Both the position numbers and the translations under genes were made by a program. A DNA stretch of 64,000 nucleotides from Haloterrigena gelatinilytica (GTDB taxonomy: Archaea > Halobacteriota > Halobacteria > Halobacteriales > Natrialbaceae). Below are positions 38,243 to 46,710 of the stretch, piece by piece. The DNA lies in the NCBI RefSeq assembly GCF_013342145.1, contig NZ_JABUQZ010000001.1, forward strand, positions 930,001 to 994,000. The letters are read 5' to 3'. The notes under the pieces were generated by a model. That model saw nothing but the letters and a program-made list of their open reading frames with translations. It was not told the DNA's origin and searched no databases. Each line of letters begins with the position of its first letter. The stretch's first letter is position 1.

Positions 38243-38335
38243 GGCGCGGCAAGGCCGCGCCTTCGGACACTCTCGAGAGAGCGGATCGCTCTCGGACAGC
38301 GAGGGACCGTCGGTCCCTGAGAGCCGTCCTCGAGG
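38243..38335. repeat. Cluster of tandem hairpins downstream of rnhA
   Basis: Three separate perfect stems sit in 93 bp: 7-bp GGCGCGG/CCGCGCC at 38243-38261, 7-bp GAGAGCG/CGCTCTC at 38277-38293, and 7-bp AGGGACC/GGTCCCT at 38302-38318, then palindromic CCTCGAGG. They lie between rnhA and the CAP gene with no reading frame. They could be a transcription terminator region or REP-like elements. Confidence 0.5.
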
Positions 38336-38475
38336 CCCTCGAGACGTGTCTCGACGCGATGAACGCGCTCGTTCGGGGGACGCTCTCATAATAAAGAATG
38401 TCCGCTGTACAGTAACGTGTCAGCGGCTGCGACCGATCAGGAGACACTTATTCCGGGATCTGTTCGCTTCGAACG

Positions 38476-39243
38476 ATGTGTCCCCGGTCTCGGTCGACCG
38501 CCGCCTCCGATCGTGCCGACTCCGACGACAGGGCCGTTCTGCGATCGCTGTTTCGCCTGCTCGTCGCCGTCGCCCTGATCGGCGTTCTCGCCTTCGGAAC
38601 CACCGTCCTCGCCCCCGGGATCCTCGAGAGCGTCGACACGGGCGATCTCGAGGGGCCCAGCGGCATCGGCAGCGAGGTAACGCCGAGTTCGGACCCGCCG
38701 CCGGCGGGCGAGCGCAACCCCGACGTCACCGATCCCGACGATCCGGGGAACTCGAGCTACGAAACCGACGTCGAGACCGTCGGCTCGGCGACCGTCGAGG
38801 ACTTCGTCCACGCCGAGGTCAACGACCGCCGGGCCGAACACGGCCTCGAGCCCTTGGAGTGGGACGGAACGATCGCCTCCGTCGGCCGCGCCCACAGCTA
38901 CGACATGGCCCAGCGGGAGTACTTCGCCCACATCAATCCCGACGGCGAGGCGCCGATGGATCGCTTTCGGGACGTCGACAACTACTGTCGGGGCTACGGC
39001 GAGAACATCGCCCTGACGTGGATCGACCGCCCGGTCGAGAATTCGGAGACGGACGAGACCGTCCGCTACCGGACTGCAGAGGGGCTCGCCGAGGGACTGG
39101 TCAACCAGTGGATGAACTCCACCGATCACCGACGCGCGATCCTCGAGCAGGGGACGCCCGACTGGGATCGCGGCGGCGTCGGCGTCTACATCGCCGACGA
39201 CGGCGCGGTCTACGCGTCGCACAACTTCTGTCGCGAGCGGTGA
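38476..39243 (+). CDS. Membrane-anchored CAP-domain (SCP/PR-1) protein
   Basis: 255 residues. One N-terminal TM helix (LFRLLVAVALIGVLAFGTTV), an acidic Pro/Gly linker (~60-105), then a CAP domain: HAEVNDRRAEHGLEPLEWD, ASVGRAHSYDMAQREYFAHI, GYGENIALTW and the last strand VGVYIADDGAVYASHNF. Two Cys in the domain could pair. The domain faces outside. CAP proteins have no agreed biochemical activity in archaea. Confidence 0.9.
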   Translation: MCPRSRSTAASDRADSDDRAVLRSLFRLLVAVALIGVLAFGTTVLAPGILESVDTGDLEGPSGIGSEVTPSSDPPPAGERNPDVTDPDDPGNSSYETDVETVGSATVEDFVHAEVNDRRAEHGLEPLEWDGTIASVGRAHSYDMAQREYFAHINPDGEAPMDRFRDVDNYCRGYGENIALTWIDRPVENSETDETVRYRTAEGLAEGLVNQWMNSTDHRRAILEQGTPDWDRGGVGVYIADDGAVYASHNFCRER

Positions 39244-39367
39244 CGGTCGGGGGCGAGTCGCGATCGGAGCGAGCGGACGAGTCGACCTCTCATCCGTCGA
39301 ACCGAACAGCGATTCTGAAACTGCGGTGGACTGATAATCATTTACCCGCGGCCGTTCTCGTTTCGGT

Positions 39368-40150
39368 ATGGACGCTCGAGAGACGCTCACTGCAGTCTAT
39401 CGAACGGCGAGCGACCGCGACGTTTCCTTTCTCGCGGCCGCCTTCGCGTACTACGCGTTCGTGTCGCTGATCCCGCTGGTGTTGCTCGCGCTCGTCGTCG
39501 GATCGCTGCTCGGCGGCGAGGACGCCGCCCAGCGGCTGATCACGGTCGCCGGCGACTTTCTCCCGGCGGCGGGCGAGGAGCTGGTCACCGACGCGTTGAC
39601 GACCGAATCCGGCCGCGCGCAGGCGACCGTCGTCGCGCTCGCCGTCTCGGCCTGGGGCGCGCTGAAGGTCTTCCGCGGGCTCAGCCTCGCCTTCGATAAG
39701 GTCTACGGCGAGGTCGTCGACGAGTCGCTGGTCGACCAGCTCAGGGACGGCCTCGTCGTCATCGTCGCGGGCGCGGGCGCGATGGGGCTGATGATCGTGA
39801 TCGGATGGGTCGTCGGCTTCGCGGCCGCAGTCCTCCCCTTCGCCGGCGCGCTGAGCTGGCTGACCCTGCTGATCGGGCTCGTCCTCGTGTTTCTGCCGAT
39901 CTACTACGTGTTGCCGCCGATTCCCGTCGAGTTCGTCGACGTGCTTCCCGGCGCCGCCTTCGCCGCGGTCGGCTGGACGATCCTGCAGGCCGGCTTTCAG
40001 CTGTACGCGGCCAACGCCGGCCAGTACCAGGCCTACGGCGCCGTCGGCGCCGTCCTGCTGTTCGTCACCTGGCTCTACTTCGCCGGCATGCTCATCCTCT
40101 TCGGCGCGGTGCTCAACGTCGTCCTCTCGGAGCCGCCGCTGGCCGAGTGA
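39368..40150 (+). CDS. YihY/BrkB family membrane protein
   Basis: 260 residues with six TM helices and the family motifs FLAAAFAYYAFVSLIPLVLL near the N-terminus and YQAYGAVGAVLLFVTWLYFAGMLILFGA at the end. Members are found in all domains with unclear function. It is followed 86 bp downstream by an acidic protein gene in the same direction. Confidence 0.9.
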   Translation: MDARETLTAVYRTASDRDVSFLAAAFAYYAFVSLIPLVLLALVVGSLLGGEDAAQRLITVAGDFLPAAGEELVTDALTTESGRAQATVVALAVSAWGALKVFRGLSLAFDKVYGEVVDESLVDQLRDGLVVIVAGAGAMGLMIVIGWVVGFAAAVLPFAGALSWLTLLIGLVLVFLPIYYVLPPIPVEFVDVLPGAAFAAVGWTILQAGFQLYAANAGQYQAYGAVGAVLLFVTWLYFAGMLILFGAVLNVVLSEPPLAE

Positions 40151-40235
40151 CGACCCGGCCGCCGGCGCCGCACCCGGACGCCGCATCGACCGCAGGGGGG
40201 AAAGATTATGGTCTCGGCACGGCCAGACCTCCACA

Positions 40236-41168
40236 ATGAGTGACCAGTCTTCGAACAAACCCTCCGCGGCCGATTCGGCCTCCGACTCGAGCGAGTCGGC
40301 CGACGACGCCGACGCCTCGAGCGGAAGCCTCGAGCCGGGCGGCGGCCCGCAGCGGGTCGTCTCCGACCAGAGCGTCGACGACATCCTCGACTCGCTCGAC
40401 GCGACGAAATCCGGGTCGGCGAGCGCGGACGCGGACGAGGACGCGACGGACGGGGACGAGCCAACGGGAGCGGGGACCAAATCCGAGCCGGACGGCGCCG
40501 CGTCGGCGGCCGACGAACCGACGGCTGCATCGGCGCCGAGCGAACCGATCGATAGCACGACGGAAGCGGACGACGGAACCGTCGCGACAGCGGACGGACC
40601 GACCGAGACGGACGGCGACGTCACGACCGCGTTCGACGAGGCGGAGATCCCGTCAACCGACGAGCGAGGAGCCGACGACGTCGCCGTCGATTCGGCGGCG
40701 GAGTCGGCGGACGCGAACGAGTCGACCGAGACGGCTGCGTCCGCCGACGTGAGCGACGCTGCGAAGACGACGGACTCCGCGAGTACGATCGGGAGCGGTA
40801 CCGACGAGTCGTCGATCGACTCCGCCGCGACGTCGCTCGAGGACGTCCCGGACGACGCCTCCCTCGAGGAACTGGCCGCCCGCATCGAGGACGGCGCCGT
40901 CACCGGGGCGGACGTCCGGGCCGCCGAAGCGGGCGAGGGACGAGAGTCCACGCCCGACGTCGACGAGATCGAACTCTCGATGGACGACTTGGAAGCGACC
41001 CAGGCGGCGACGTCCGCGGCCGAAAGCGACGGAACGTCCGACGTTCCCGACGACGCCGGCCCGCTCGCGGGATCGGTCGGCGTCGACGAGGACTCGAGCG
41101 ACGACGATGCGGACGGCGACGACTCGCCGGGCTTGCTCGGTCGGATCAAACGGTTCTTCGGCGGTTAG
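40236..41168 (+). CDS. Highly acidic low-complexity protein
   Basis: 310 residues, dominated by Asp, Ser, Ala, Thr and Glu; extremely acidic even for a halophile. Two more ordered patches are visible: VSDQSVDDILDSLDATKSG near residue 45 and DASLEELAARIEDGAVTGADVR near 215. The last residues (GLLGRIKRFFGG) form a short amphipathic, basic helix that could bind membrane. No enzyme motif. Possibly a cytosolic scaffold; otherwise unknown. Confidence 0.75.
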   Translation: MSDQSSNKPSAADSASDSSESADDADASSGSLEPGGGPQRVVSDQSVDDILDSLDATKSGSASADADEDATDGDEPTGAGTKSEPDGAASAADEPTAASAPSEPIDSTTEADDGTVATADGPTETDGDVTTAFDEAEIPSTDERGADDVAVDSAAESADANESTETAASADVSDAAKTTDSASTIGSGTDESSIDSAATSLEDVPDDASLEELAARIEDGAVTGADVRAAEAGEGRESTPDVDEIELSMDDLEATQAATSAAESDGTSDVPDDAGPLAGSVGVDEDSSDDDADGDDSPGLLGRIKRFFGG

Positions 41169-41281
41169 CGGTCGGGATCGCAGCGATCAATCGGTTCCGT
41201 TCTCCGAGTGTTCGAACGCTCGCGTCCGCCGTTCTCGAGGCTCCCAGTAGGGCGTTCGACCGCGTCACGCTCGAGCGGTCG

Positions 41282-42190
41282 CTAGCTCACGAGCGTGATC
41301 AGCACGAACAGGGTCAGCATCGAGACCAGCGTCGTCGCGAAGACGTTCAGCGACGCGAACTCCTCGTCGCCGCCGAGTTCGGCCGCGAAGACGAACGTCG
41401 AGACGGCCGTCGGCGTTCCGAGCATGACGACCGCCGCGGTGAACGTCGCCGCGTCGACTGCGAGCACCGAGAAGACGGCCCACGCGAGCGCGGGCATACA
41501 GACGATTTTCAGCCCGATGACGGCCCCGGTCGCGCCGATATCGATCGACGGGAGATCCACCTCGAGGGACGCGCCGACACAGAGGAGGGCAAGCGGGAGG
41601 GCGACCGAACCGAGGAGGTCGAGGCCGGTCGCGGCCGGGCCGGGAAGCGTGATCCCCAGCGAGCCGACGGCGAGTCCGGCGATCAGCGACCCCAGGACGG
41701 GATTTTTCGCCAGCCCCAGCAGTTCGTCGCCGAGCGCGGCGTCGGCCCCGTTGAGCGTCGAGAGGAGGAGGACCGACAGGGGCAACTGGGTCAGCGTGAC
41801 GACGCCCAGAACGACGCTCGCGGTCGCGGTCACCTCGGCGTCGAACGTCGCCGCGACCAGGGGCAGGCCGAGATAGCCCAGGTTCGAGTGGTACGACTGG
41901 ACGACCGCCACGCTCCGCCGGCCGATCGACCCCCGGTTACGGTGAACGAGCCACGCCAGCCCGACCGTCGCGAACAGCACGAACAGCAGGCCGCCCAGCA
42001 GCGTCAGCGAGAGCAACTCGCCGATCGCTCGGTCGTACGTCGAGACGAAGATCAGCGCCGGCAGGGCGACGTAGTAGGCGACCGCGTTCAACCGCGTCGT
42101 CCGTCGGGCGTCGAGCAGCCCCGTCGTTCGGAGTCCGGCTCCCAGCAGGAGCACGACCAACAATCCCGACAACCGGACGAACAGCTCCAT
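41282..42190 (-). CDS. AEC-family transporter (auxin efflux carrier type)
   Basis: 302 residues, ten TM helices in two five-helix halves. N-terminal VLLLGAGLRTTGLLDARRTT and the cross-over region LGYLGLPLVAATF in the first half and VVMLGTPTAVSTFVFAAELG in the second are typical of the PIN/AEC fold. Substrate unknown, probably a small organic acid. It is convergent with the acidic protein gene. Confidence 0.9.
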   Translation of the reverse strand: MELFVRLSGLLVVLLLGAGLRTTGLLDARRTTRLNAVAYYVALPALIFVSTYDRAIGELLSLTLLGGLLFVLFATVGLAWLVHRNRGSIGRRSVAVVQSYHSNLGYLGLPLVAATFDAEVTATASVVLGVVTLTQLPLSVLLLSTLNGADAALGDELLGLAKNPVLGSLIAGLAVGSLGITLPGPAATGLDLLGSVALPLALLCVGASLEVDLPSIDIGATGAVIGLKIVCMPALAWAVFSVLAVDAATFTAAVVMLGTPTAVSTFVFAAELGGDEEFASLNVFATTLVSMLTLFVLITLVS

Positions 42191-42352
42191 ACGACCCTCG
42201 AGTCGATTCGGACTTTTCTACCGTTCGATCGGCGAAGTCACTGTGTCTCGGTAGCAACACTCGAGTGGTTCGCCCGCGCTTCCGTCGTTTCGATCGGGAG
42301 CCTCCGCCGACTTCGACGCCCGAACTCGAATCGGCGGCCGAAGTCGATGCGG

Positions 42353-43381
42353 TTACTCGTCCCAGTCGATCGCCTCCGTCCGTTCCGCGCGGCGGAGGAT
42401 GAACGGGCCGAGCGAGCCGGTCCGCTTCGAGATCGTCGCGATTCGGAGGACGTAGGTCGTCAGCAGGAAGAACGGAACCAGACTGATCGTCGCGCTGGCG
42501 CTTACGAGCCACACCAGGTTATCGACGCCGACGGTCGTCCCCTGGACCAGTCCGGGGTCGAGATACAGCACCGTCGCCGTCGCGGCGACGACGCCCGGCA
42601 GCCCCGAGTAGAGCATCGACCGCGTGAGGTGGACGAGTTCCCACTGGAAGTACAGCGACTTGAAGTGCTCGAGGGCCGGTCCAAAGAGCCGTAGACTGTC
42701 GATCAACTCGTCGAACGCCGCCAGTTGGTCGTCCTCGAGGCTATCGCCGTGCTCGTCGCGCAGCCGACGCACCGCGTAGATCTTCCAGGAGTAGTTGTAG
42801 TTCAGTCCCGACCGGAGGACGCCGAACTCGCCGAATCGCGACGTCTCGAGTTGGGACTCGATCTCATCGGAGTTCCGGCAGACGTTCTCGACCAGTCGGT
42901 CGGTACGCCGGCGAAGGACCTCGTCGTCGCTGTCGGCGACGGCCTCGCGAAGCGCTTCGGCCCGATCGCTGCTGGTCCGCACGAGCGCCTGCAGGAACTG
43001 CGCGGGGTCGGGCGGGCCGACCGAACCGAACAGTTCCTCGACGTCGTGCCGGTAGGCCATCGCCTCGTTCATCCACGTGTGCTGGTCGCCGAGCCGCCCG
43101 AGTTCCTGGGAGAGCACGAGCTGGTTGATCGAGACGACGAGCGTCACGCCGGTGAGAACCGCGGCGATCAGCGCCTGAAACGCCGTATCGACGGGCGTGC
43201 CGCTCTCCATCGCTTCCCGGAGGGGAATCGATACCGCACCGAGAACGACGAACGTGGCGAAGGCGACGGCAGACAGCAGTCCCGCTAGCACCCAGCGGTT
43301 CGCATCGAGCAAGAACCAGTGTGCGGCGGGGTTTTCACCGGTTCGCCCGCGAAGCGTGTCCCTCGAGAACGGACCGTCCAT
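42353..43381 (-). CDS. Haloarchaeal membrane protein with helical cytoplasmic domain
   Basis: 342 residues: two N-terminal TM helices (WVLAGLLSAVAFATFVVLGA; ALIAAVLTGVTLVVSINQLV), a ~150-residue helical soluble part, and two C-terminal TM helices. The soluble part includes NYNYSWKIYAVRRLRDEH. The arrangement resembles bestrophin-like or DUF4239-like channels only loosely, so no function is assigned. Confidence 0.8.
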   Translation of the reverse strand: MDGPFSRDTLRGRTGENPAAHWFLLDANRWVLAGLLSAVAFATFVVLGAVSIPLREAMESGTPVDTAFQALIAAVLTGVTLVVSINQLVLSQELGRLGDQHTWMNEAMAYRHDVEELFGSVGPPDPAQFLQALVRTSSDRAEALREAVADSDDEVLRRRTDRLVENVCRNSDEIESQLETSRFGEFGVLRSGLNYNYSWKIYAVRRLRDEHGDSLEDDQLAAFDELIDSLRLFGPALEHFKSLYFQWELVHLTRSMLYSGLPGVVAATATVLYLDPGLVQGTTVGVDNLVWLVSASATISLVPFFLLTTYVLRIATISKRTGSLGPFILRRAERTEAIDWDE

Positions 43382-43499
43382 ACGGTTCGTTCGGTCGCGG
43401 GACGAAAAGCGGTTGAGCCTGAATCCGTCCGGGGTCGAGTGAGCCGGATTCGCGGACGGACGAAGCGGTGAACCGCCGTCGAAAATTCATAGCGGACCC

Positions 43500-44039
43500 C
43501 TAGGCTCCGGCGTCGTCGCCGGGATCCGACAACTGCGGATCGGCTCGCAGTCCCCGGAACGCGAGCGCGGCGCCCGCCACGAACACGATCGTCGCGAGGT
43601 AGATCGGGCCAAGGTGGGTCAGCCAGTCGTGTGCGAAGAGGTCCATGTAGTGCATCGGGAGCGCGAGCGCCAGGCCGATCACGGCGGCCGCGACCGCCGT
43701 CGCCCACGCCCACAGCAGGCCGGCGCGAACGCCGTACCACGCCAGCGCCGTAATGGCGATTCCGGTCGCGATGATGAACGCCGCGGTCGCGACGTGGAGG
43801 TGGTTGATGTAGTGCATGATCGCCGGATCGATCGCGTTCAGGTCCGCCGGCGTGATGCCGTTGAGGGTCGCGACGCCGAGTTCGAAGCCGGTGCCGAAGA
43901 ACGTCCTGGCGAGGAACACGACCCCGTAGCCGACGAACGCGACGCCGGCGAGCGCCATCAGGAGCGATCCGGTCCGCACGCCGCGCCCGAGTTCGTAATC
44001 GGTCTCGTGGTGGTCGACAGTCGCTTGGTCTGTGCTCAT
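43500..44039 (-). CDS. Membrane protein of unknown function
   Basis: 179 residues with four TM helices. Conserved-looking polar residues are in helix loops: MHYINHLHVATAAFIIATGI and LPMHYMDLFAHDWLTHLGPI, several His near membrane edges that might bind a metal or haem. Immediately upstream (22 bp) on the same strand is the DUF1059-like gene, giving a two-gene operon. Confidence 0.8.
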   Translation of the reverse strand: MSTDQATVDHHETDYELGRGVRTGSLLMALAGVAFVGYGVVFLARTFFGTGFELGVATLNGITPADLNAIDPAIMHYINHLHVATAAFIIATGIAITALAWYGVRAGLLWAWATAVAAAVIGLALALPMHYMDLFAHDWLTHLGPIYLATIVFVAGAALAFRGLRADPQLSDPGDDAGA

Positions 44040-44061
44040 GGGTGGATCGTTTCGTGTCGGT

Positions 44062-44274
44062 TTAAACCTCGACTTCGGTCACGTGTTGTTCGTCGATCTC
44101 CTCGAGGGAGTACTCCGTGCCGTGCCGTTCGCTGACGTGGTCGCGCGTGATTTCGAGCAATCGGTCCCGGTCGTCCACTTCGGTCCGCATGCGGAAGACG
44201 CAGCCCGACACTTCGGTGTCGCACGCTACTTCCAGGCCCGTCAGTGTCTCGTCGCTTTGTCGTGTGTCTACCAT
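44062..44274 (-). CDS. DUF1059-like small protein
   Basis: 70 residues. Pattern LEVACDTEVSGCVFRMRTEVDD then LLEITRDHVSERHGTEYS fits the DUF1059 family: an N-terminal CxxxxxGC-type pair of Cys followed by a helix with xHxxxxHG. It may bind metal. First gene of the pair with the 43500-44039 membrane protein. Confidence 0.8.
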   Translation of the reverse strand: MVDTRQSDETLTGLEVACDTEVSGCVFRMRTEVDDRDRLLEITRDHVSERHGTEYSLEEIDEQHVTEVEV

Positions 44275-44438
44275 GATTTCGTTCCCCTCCTCGAGAGAGC
44301 TACACGGCGTAGAACTATGGAGGCATCTAGCGGGTTTCGTGCAACGGATGCCGTCTGTGCAGCCGATGACTACCGTGCATCGTCTGCAAGTCGGCGACTC
44401 GGCCGCCGCCGTGCGAGCGCGGCGCCGGCGGCGCCGAA

Positions 44439-45245
44439 CTATCCGACCGCCGCTCCGAGCGTGAGCGGACGGGCCTCGTCTCGGTAGGTCGCGAACGTCG
44501 ATTCCGCCCAGTCGCGCGCCTCCGGCGCGTCGGTATCGATCAACAGCCGAACCATCCCGCTGTCCGGATCGTAGCCGCTGACGGCGATCCGATCGTCGAA
44601 GAGACTGACGCCGCAGGCCGGCACGTCGTCGTGGACGCTGACCGAGAGGTTGCCGCTCTCGAGGGCGGCCGAACAGTGCTCCCGGTAGTTCGAGAGGATG
44701 TATTCGGCGACCGCCGGCGGATCAATGATCTCCGCTTCCATGCCGTCGACGATCGACCGCCGAAGCTCGTCCTTGCAGGGCTCGAGCAGGGCGACGTCGG
44801 CGCCGACGAACCGGAACCGGTTCGTCCGCTCGAGCAGCGCCGCGAATCGGTTCACCGGCCGGTACGGGGCGTCGGGCTCGGCGACCGTCACGATCGCACG
44901 GCTGGCCATCTCGACGGTGAACCCGCTCTCCTCCGGGAGAAACTGCCAGCTGTCGCGGAGCGTCCGCTCGGTCTCGAGTCGGGCGAGCAGCTCCCGCAGT
45001 CCGACCGCGACGAACGCACCCAACTGCGTCGTTTCGTACCGGTCCCCGTCCCGCCTGATCCAGTTGCGTTCGTCGAACGCCCGCAGCGTCCGTCCGATCG
45101 TCGACGCCGACGCACCCGTCTTCGTCCGGAGCTCGGCTCGACTCGTCGGCCGCTCGGCCAGCGCCTCGAGCACGGCGACGCGGTGTTCCGACCGCGCGAG
45201 GAACTCGAGGTCCTCGAGCGGTTCGGAAGTGGTTCTGTGTGTCAT
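44439..45245 (-). CDS. Winged-helix transcriptional regulator (IclR/ArsR-like N-terminus)
   Basis: ~268 residues. The N-terminal wHTH (~10-75) reads LEFLARSEHRVAVLEALAER, SRAELRTKTGASASTIGRTL, NWIRRDGDRYETTQLG. The C-terminal ~180 residues are an effector-type domain common in haloarchaeal regulators (VGADVALLEPCKDELRRSIV; CGVSLFDDRIAVSGYD). Start MTHRTTSEPLED at 45245 preferred over an upstream ATG. It is the last host gene before the integrated element. Confidence 0.85.
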   Translation of the reverse strand: MTHRTTSEPLEDLEFLARSEHRVAVLEALAERPTSRAELRTKTGASASTIGRTLRAFDERNWIRRDGDRYETTQLGAFVAVGLRELLARLETERTLRDSWQFLPEESGFTVEMASRAIVTVAEPDAPYRPVNRFAALLERTNRFRFVGADVALLEPCKDELRRSIVDGMEAEIIDPPAVAEYILSNYREHCSAALESGNLSVSVHDDVPACGVSLFDDRIAVSGYDPDSGMVRLLIDTDAPEARDWAESTFATYRDEARPLTLGAAVG

Positions 45246-45427
45246 GGGTAACGTACGCACGCTGGGAGTATAGCTGTTCCAGTAGGGCGTCCTTACGGCA
45301 TCTCCAAATGGTTCCCGAGCGGTCGTGGTCCCGCACTGCGATCGCTCTTCGCGCTCGAGTGGCGGATCTAGACAGTACTGGCGCGGTCGAGGGACTACCC
45401 GCTCGTGTTGAACAAGAGAGCGGAGGA

Positions 45428-45489
45428 CAGATTTGAACTACGCCGAGACGTGCTCGCGTTCGCTGCGCGACTCGTCTAGTTCAAATCTG
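45428..45489. repeat. Inverted repeat with tRNA T-loop-like arms
   Basis: Arms CAGATTTGAACTA (45428-45440) and TAGTTCAAATCTG (45477-45489) are perfect 13-bp inverted copies around a GC-rich centre. GTTCAAATC is the T-loop core of haloarchaeal tRNAs. The left arm and its 17-bp extension recur at 46394-46423. Confidence 0.7.
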
Positions 45490-45538
45490 CACAATGTACC
45501 GATTCCGTCGCTCGCGGATTTATTCGCGACAGAAGTAG

Positions 45539-45560
45539 TGGGTCGGGGTAGATTTGAACT
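45539..45560 (-). other. tRNA 3'-end fragment (att remnant), copy b
   Basis: Read on the minus strand it is GTTCAAATCTACCCCGACCC plus A, i.e. T-loop, 3' T-stem and 3' acceptor strand of a tRNA with no body attached. Such fragments are left by tyrosine integrases that use tRNA 3' ends. Confidence 0.55.
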
Positions 45561-45676
45561 GCTGGCCCCTCCACAGTCGGTGTCGGTGGTTGGGAACAAT
45601 TGGAATAGCTCGCGCGCGTTTCAAAATCGAAACTTGATTTCAATGAACAAGTTGGGAAAGAATTAATCAAAAATAT

Positions 45677-45684
45677 GATATATG
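45677..45684 (+). promoter_or_regulatory. TATA box
   Basis: GATATATG is ~25 bp before ATG 45705 in a locally A/T-rich stretch; it supports a leaderless start at 45705 rather than the upstream ATG 45675. Confidence 0.5.
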
Positions 45685-45704
45685 TGTGGGCTGGAAAAGA
45701 AATT

Positions 45705-46181
45705 ATGCCACTCAAAAACTATCTTGGAGACAATGAAGAGCTTCTCCTCTCTTGGGGAGGAAAGCCAGATGAAGACGACGAATTTTTCTCTACATCTGGC
45801 TCAAACTTAGAGTTTGGTGCAACTGATAAAAGGTTGGTTTTTTGTAATAGTAATGGATCCTTCAAGGATATAGAATATACACATATTAGCTCGATCGAAG
45901 CAGAATCAGACAAGGAAGTTAAAGATATAAGCGATTTCGATGATAACGGCTTGCTGTTGGGCGGACTTGGCGCCATAGTTTCTGTAGTAGGTATTCTCAT
46001 AGAAACTATGCCAATTCTTCTAATTGGTATTGCCCTAATTATGATAGTTATGTTTCTGAATATGGAAGAAGTACAAAAGGTGAAAATTATCACGGGTGAC
46101 GAAATGCATTCAAGGATTAACTTCAAAACTACTGAGAATATCTCCGGTGACCTGAGTAAAATAATTCGAAATAACAGTTAA
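45705..46181 (+). CDS. Membrane-anchored PH-domain-like protein
   Basis: 158 residues. The N-terminal ~80 residues (GDNEELLLSWGGKPDEDDEF, EFGATDKRLVFCNSNGSFKD, IEYTHISSIEAES) match the strand pattern of bacterial PH (bPH) domains. Two close TM segments follow (GLGAIVSVVGILIETMPILL; IGIALIMIVMFLNM), then a short soluble end. Low GC and A/T-rich codons contrast with host genes. It lies between two tRNA-like fragments, so it is probably cargo of an earlier insertion. Confidence 0.75.
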   Translation: MPLKNYLGDNEELLLSWGGKPDEDDEFFSTSGSNLEFGATDKRLVFCNSNGSFKDIEYTHISSIEAESDKEVKDISDFDDNGLLLGGLGAIVSVVGILIETMPILLIGIALIMIVMFLNMEEVQKVKIITGDEMHSRINFKTTENISGDLSKIIRNNS

Positions 46182-46383
46182 AATATAATAGCTCTCGCTT
46201 CTTGTCGATCTTCGTTTATCCGCAACCTGATATTCTTGTAGACTCTGTTGAAATCAAGTTCAAATCACTGGGGACCGCCCTTGCGAAGGGCAACGAATTG
46301 AGAGCGAAATACCCCGCTCTCAGCAAAGAAATACTGTGGAAAAGTTACCCGTCGTGCGATTCACACGACCTGAAGGAGTGTAG

Positions 46384-46423
46384 TGGGTTAGGGCAGATTT
46401 GAACTACGCCGAGACGTGCTCGC
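46384..46423 (-). other. tRNA 3'-end fragment (att remnant), copy c
   Basis: Minus strand: GTTCAAATCTGCCCTAACCC plus A, close to the 3' end expected for haloarchaeal tRNA-Val (acceptor GGGTTGG/CCAACCC). Bases 46394-46423 repeat 45428-45457 exactly over 30 bp. Confidence 0.6.
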
Positions 46424-46484
46424 TCGCTCGCGTCGCGCGACAGTATCGTCACGCTTCGCTCGTCGGTTGTTGTTCCGTTAGAAA

Positions 46485-46500
46485 TGGGTTGGGGCAGATT
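46485..46500 (-). other. tRNA 3'-end fragment (att remnant), copy d
   Basis: Minus strand AATCTGCCCCAACCCA, a shorter piece of the same tRNA end, with the perfect CCAACCC acceptor strand. Lies 210 bp before the integrase gene and is the best candidate for the attachment site of this element. Confidence 0.55.
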
Positions 46501-46710
46501 ATCACTGGCGCGGCGAAGCCGCGCAACCGGCCTCCTCCCTCGGTTCTCGCGCACGGCGCTGCGCTTCCGATGTAGAGGTGTCGGTAAAAAGCGCGGTTTC
46601 AACCCGCGTCAAAGCCTCTCCGTGTCTGCACTCGGAATTGGCTTCATTTGGTAATTGTGCCGGTCGCCCCTTTGGGCAGGCAGAATCAGCCTCCCGTGGC
46701 GAAGACAGCC

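Larger units (their letters stand above)
46182..46710. other. Integration-junction interval without clear genes
   Basis: Contains two tRNA-3'-end-like fragments (46384-46404 and 46485-46500), the 30-bp repeat shared with 45428, a GC-rich hairpin (GCGCGGC/GCCGCGC near 46512) and short frames with no recognisable protein. The first ~200 bp look like a remnant of a small coding gene. Confidence 0.5.

Noticed and set aside
46202-46402. 66-residue frame in the junction region
   Set aside because: It runs into the tRNA-like fragment and has no recognisable domain; at most a remnant.
45428-46500. A complete tRNA gene at the integration junction
   Set aside because: Only T-loop and 3' acceptor pieces are found; the 5' stem, anticodon arm and pairing T-stem are missing in every copy.
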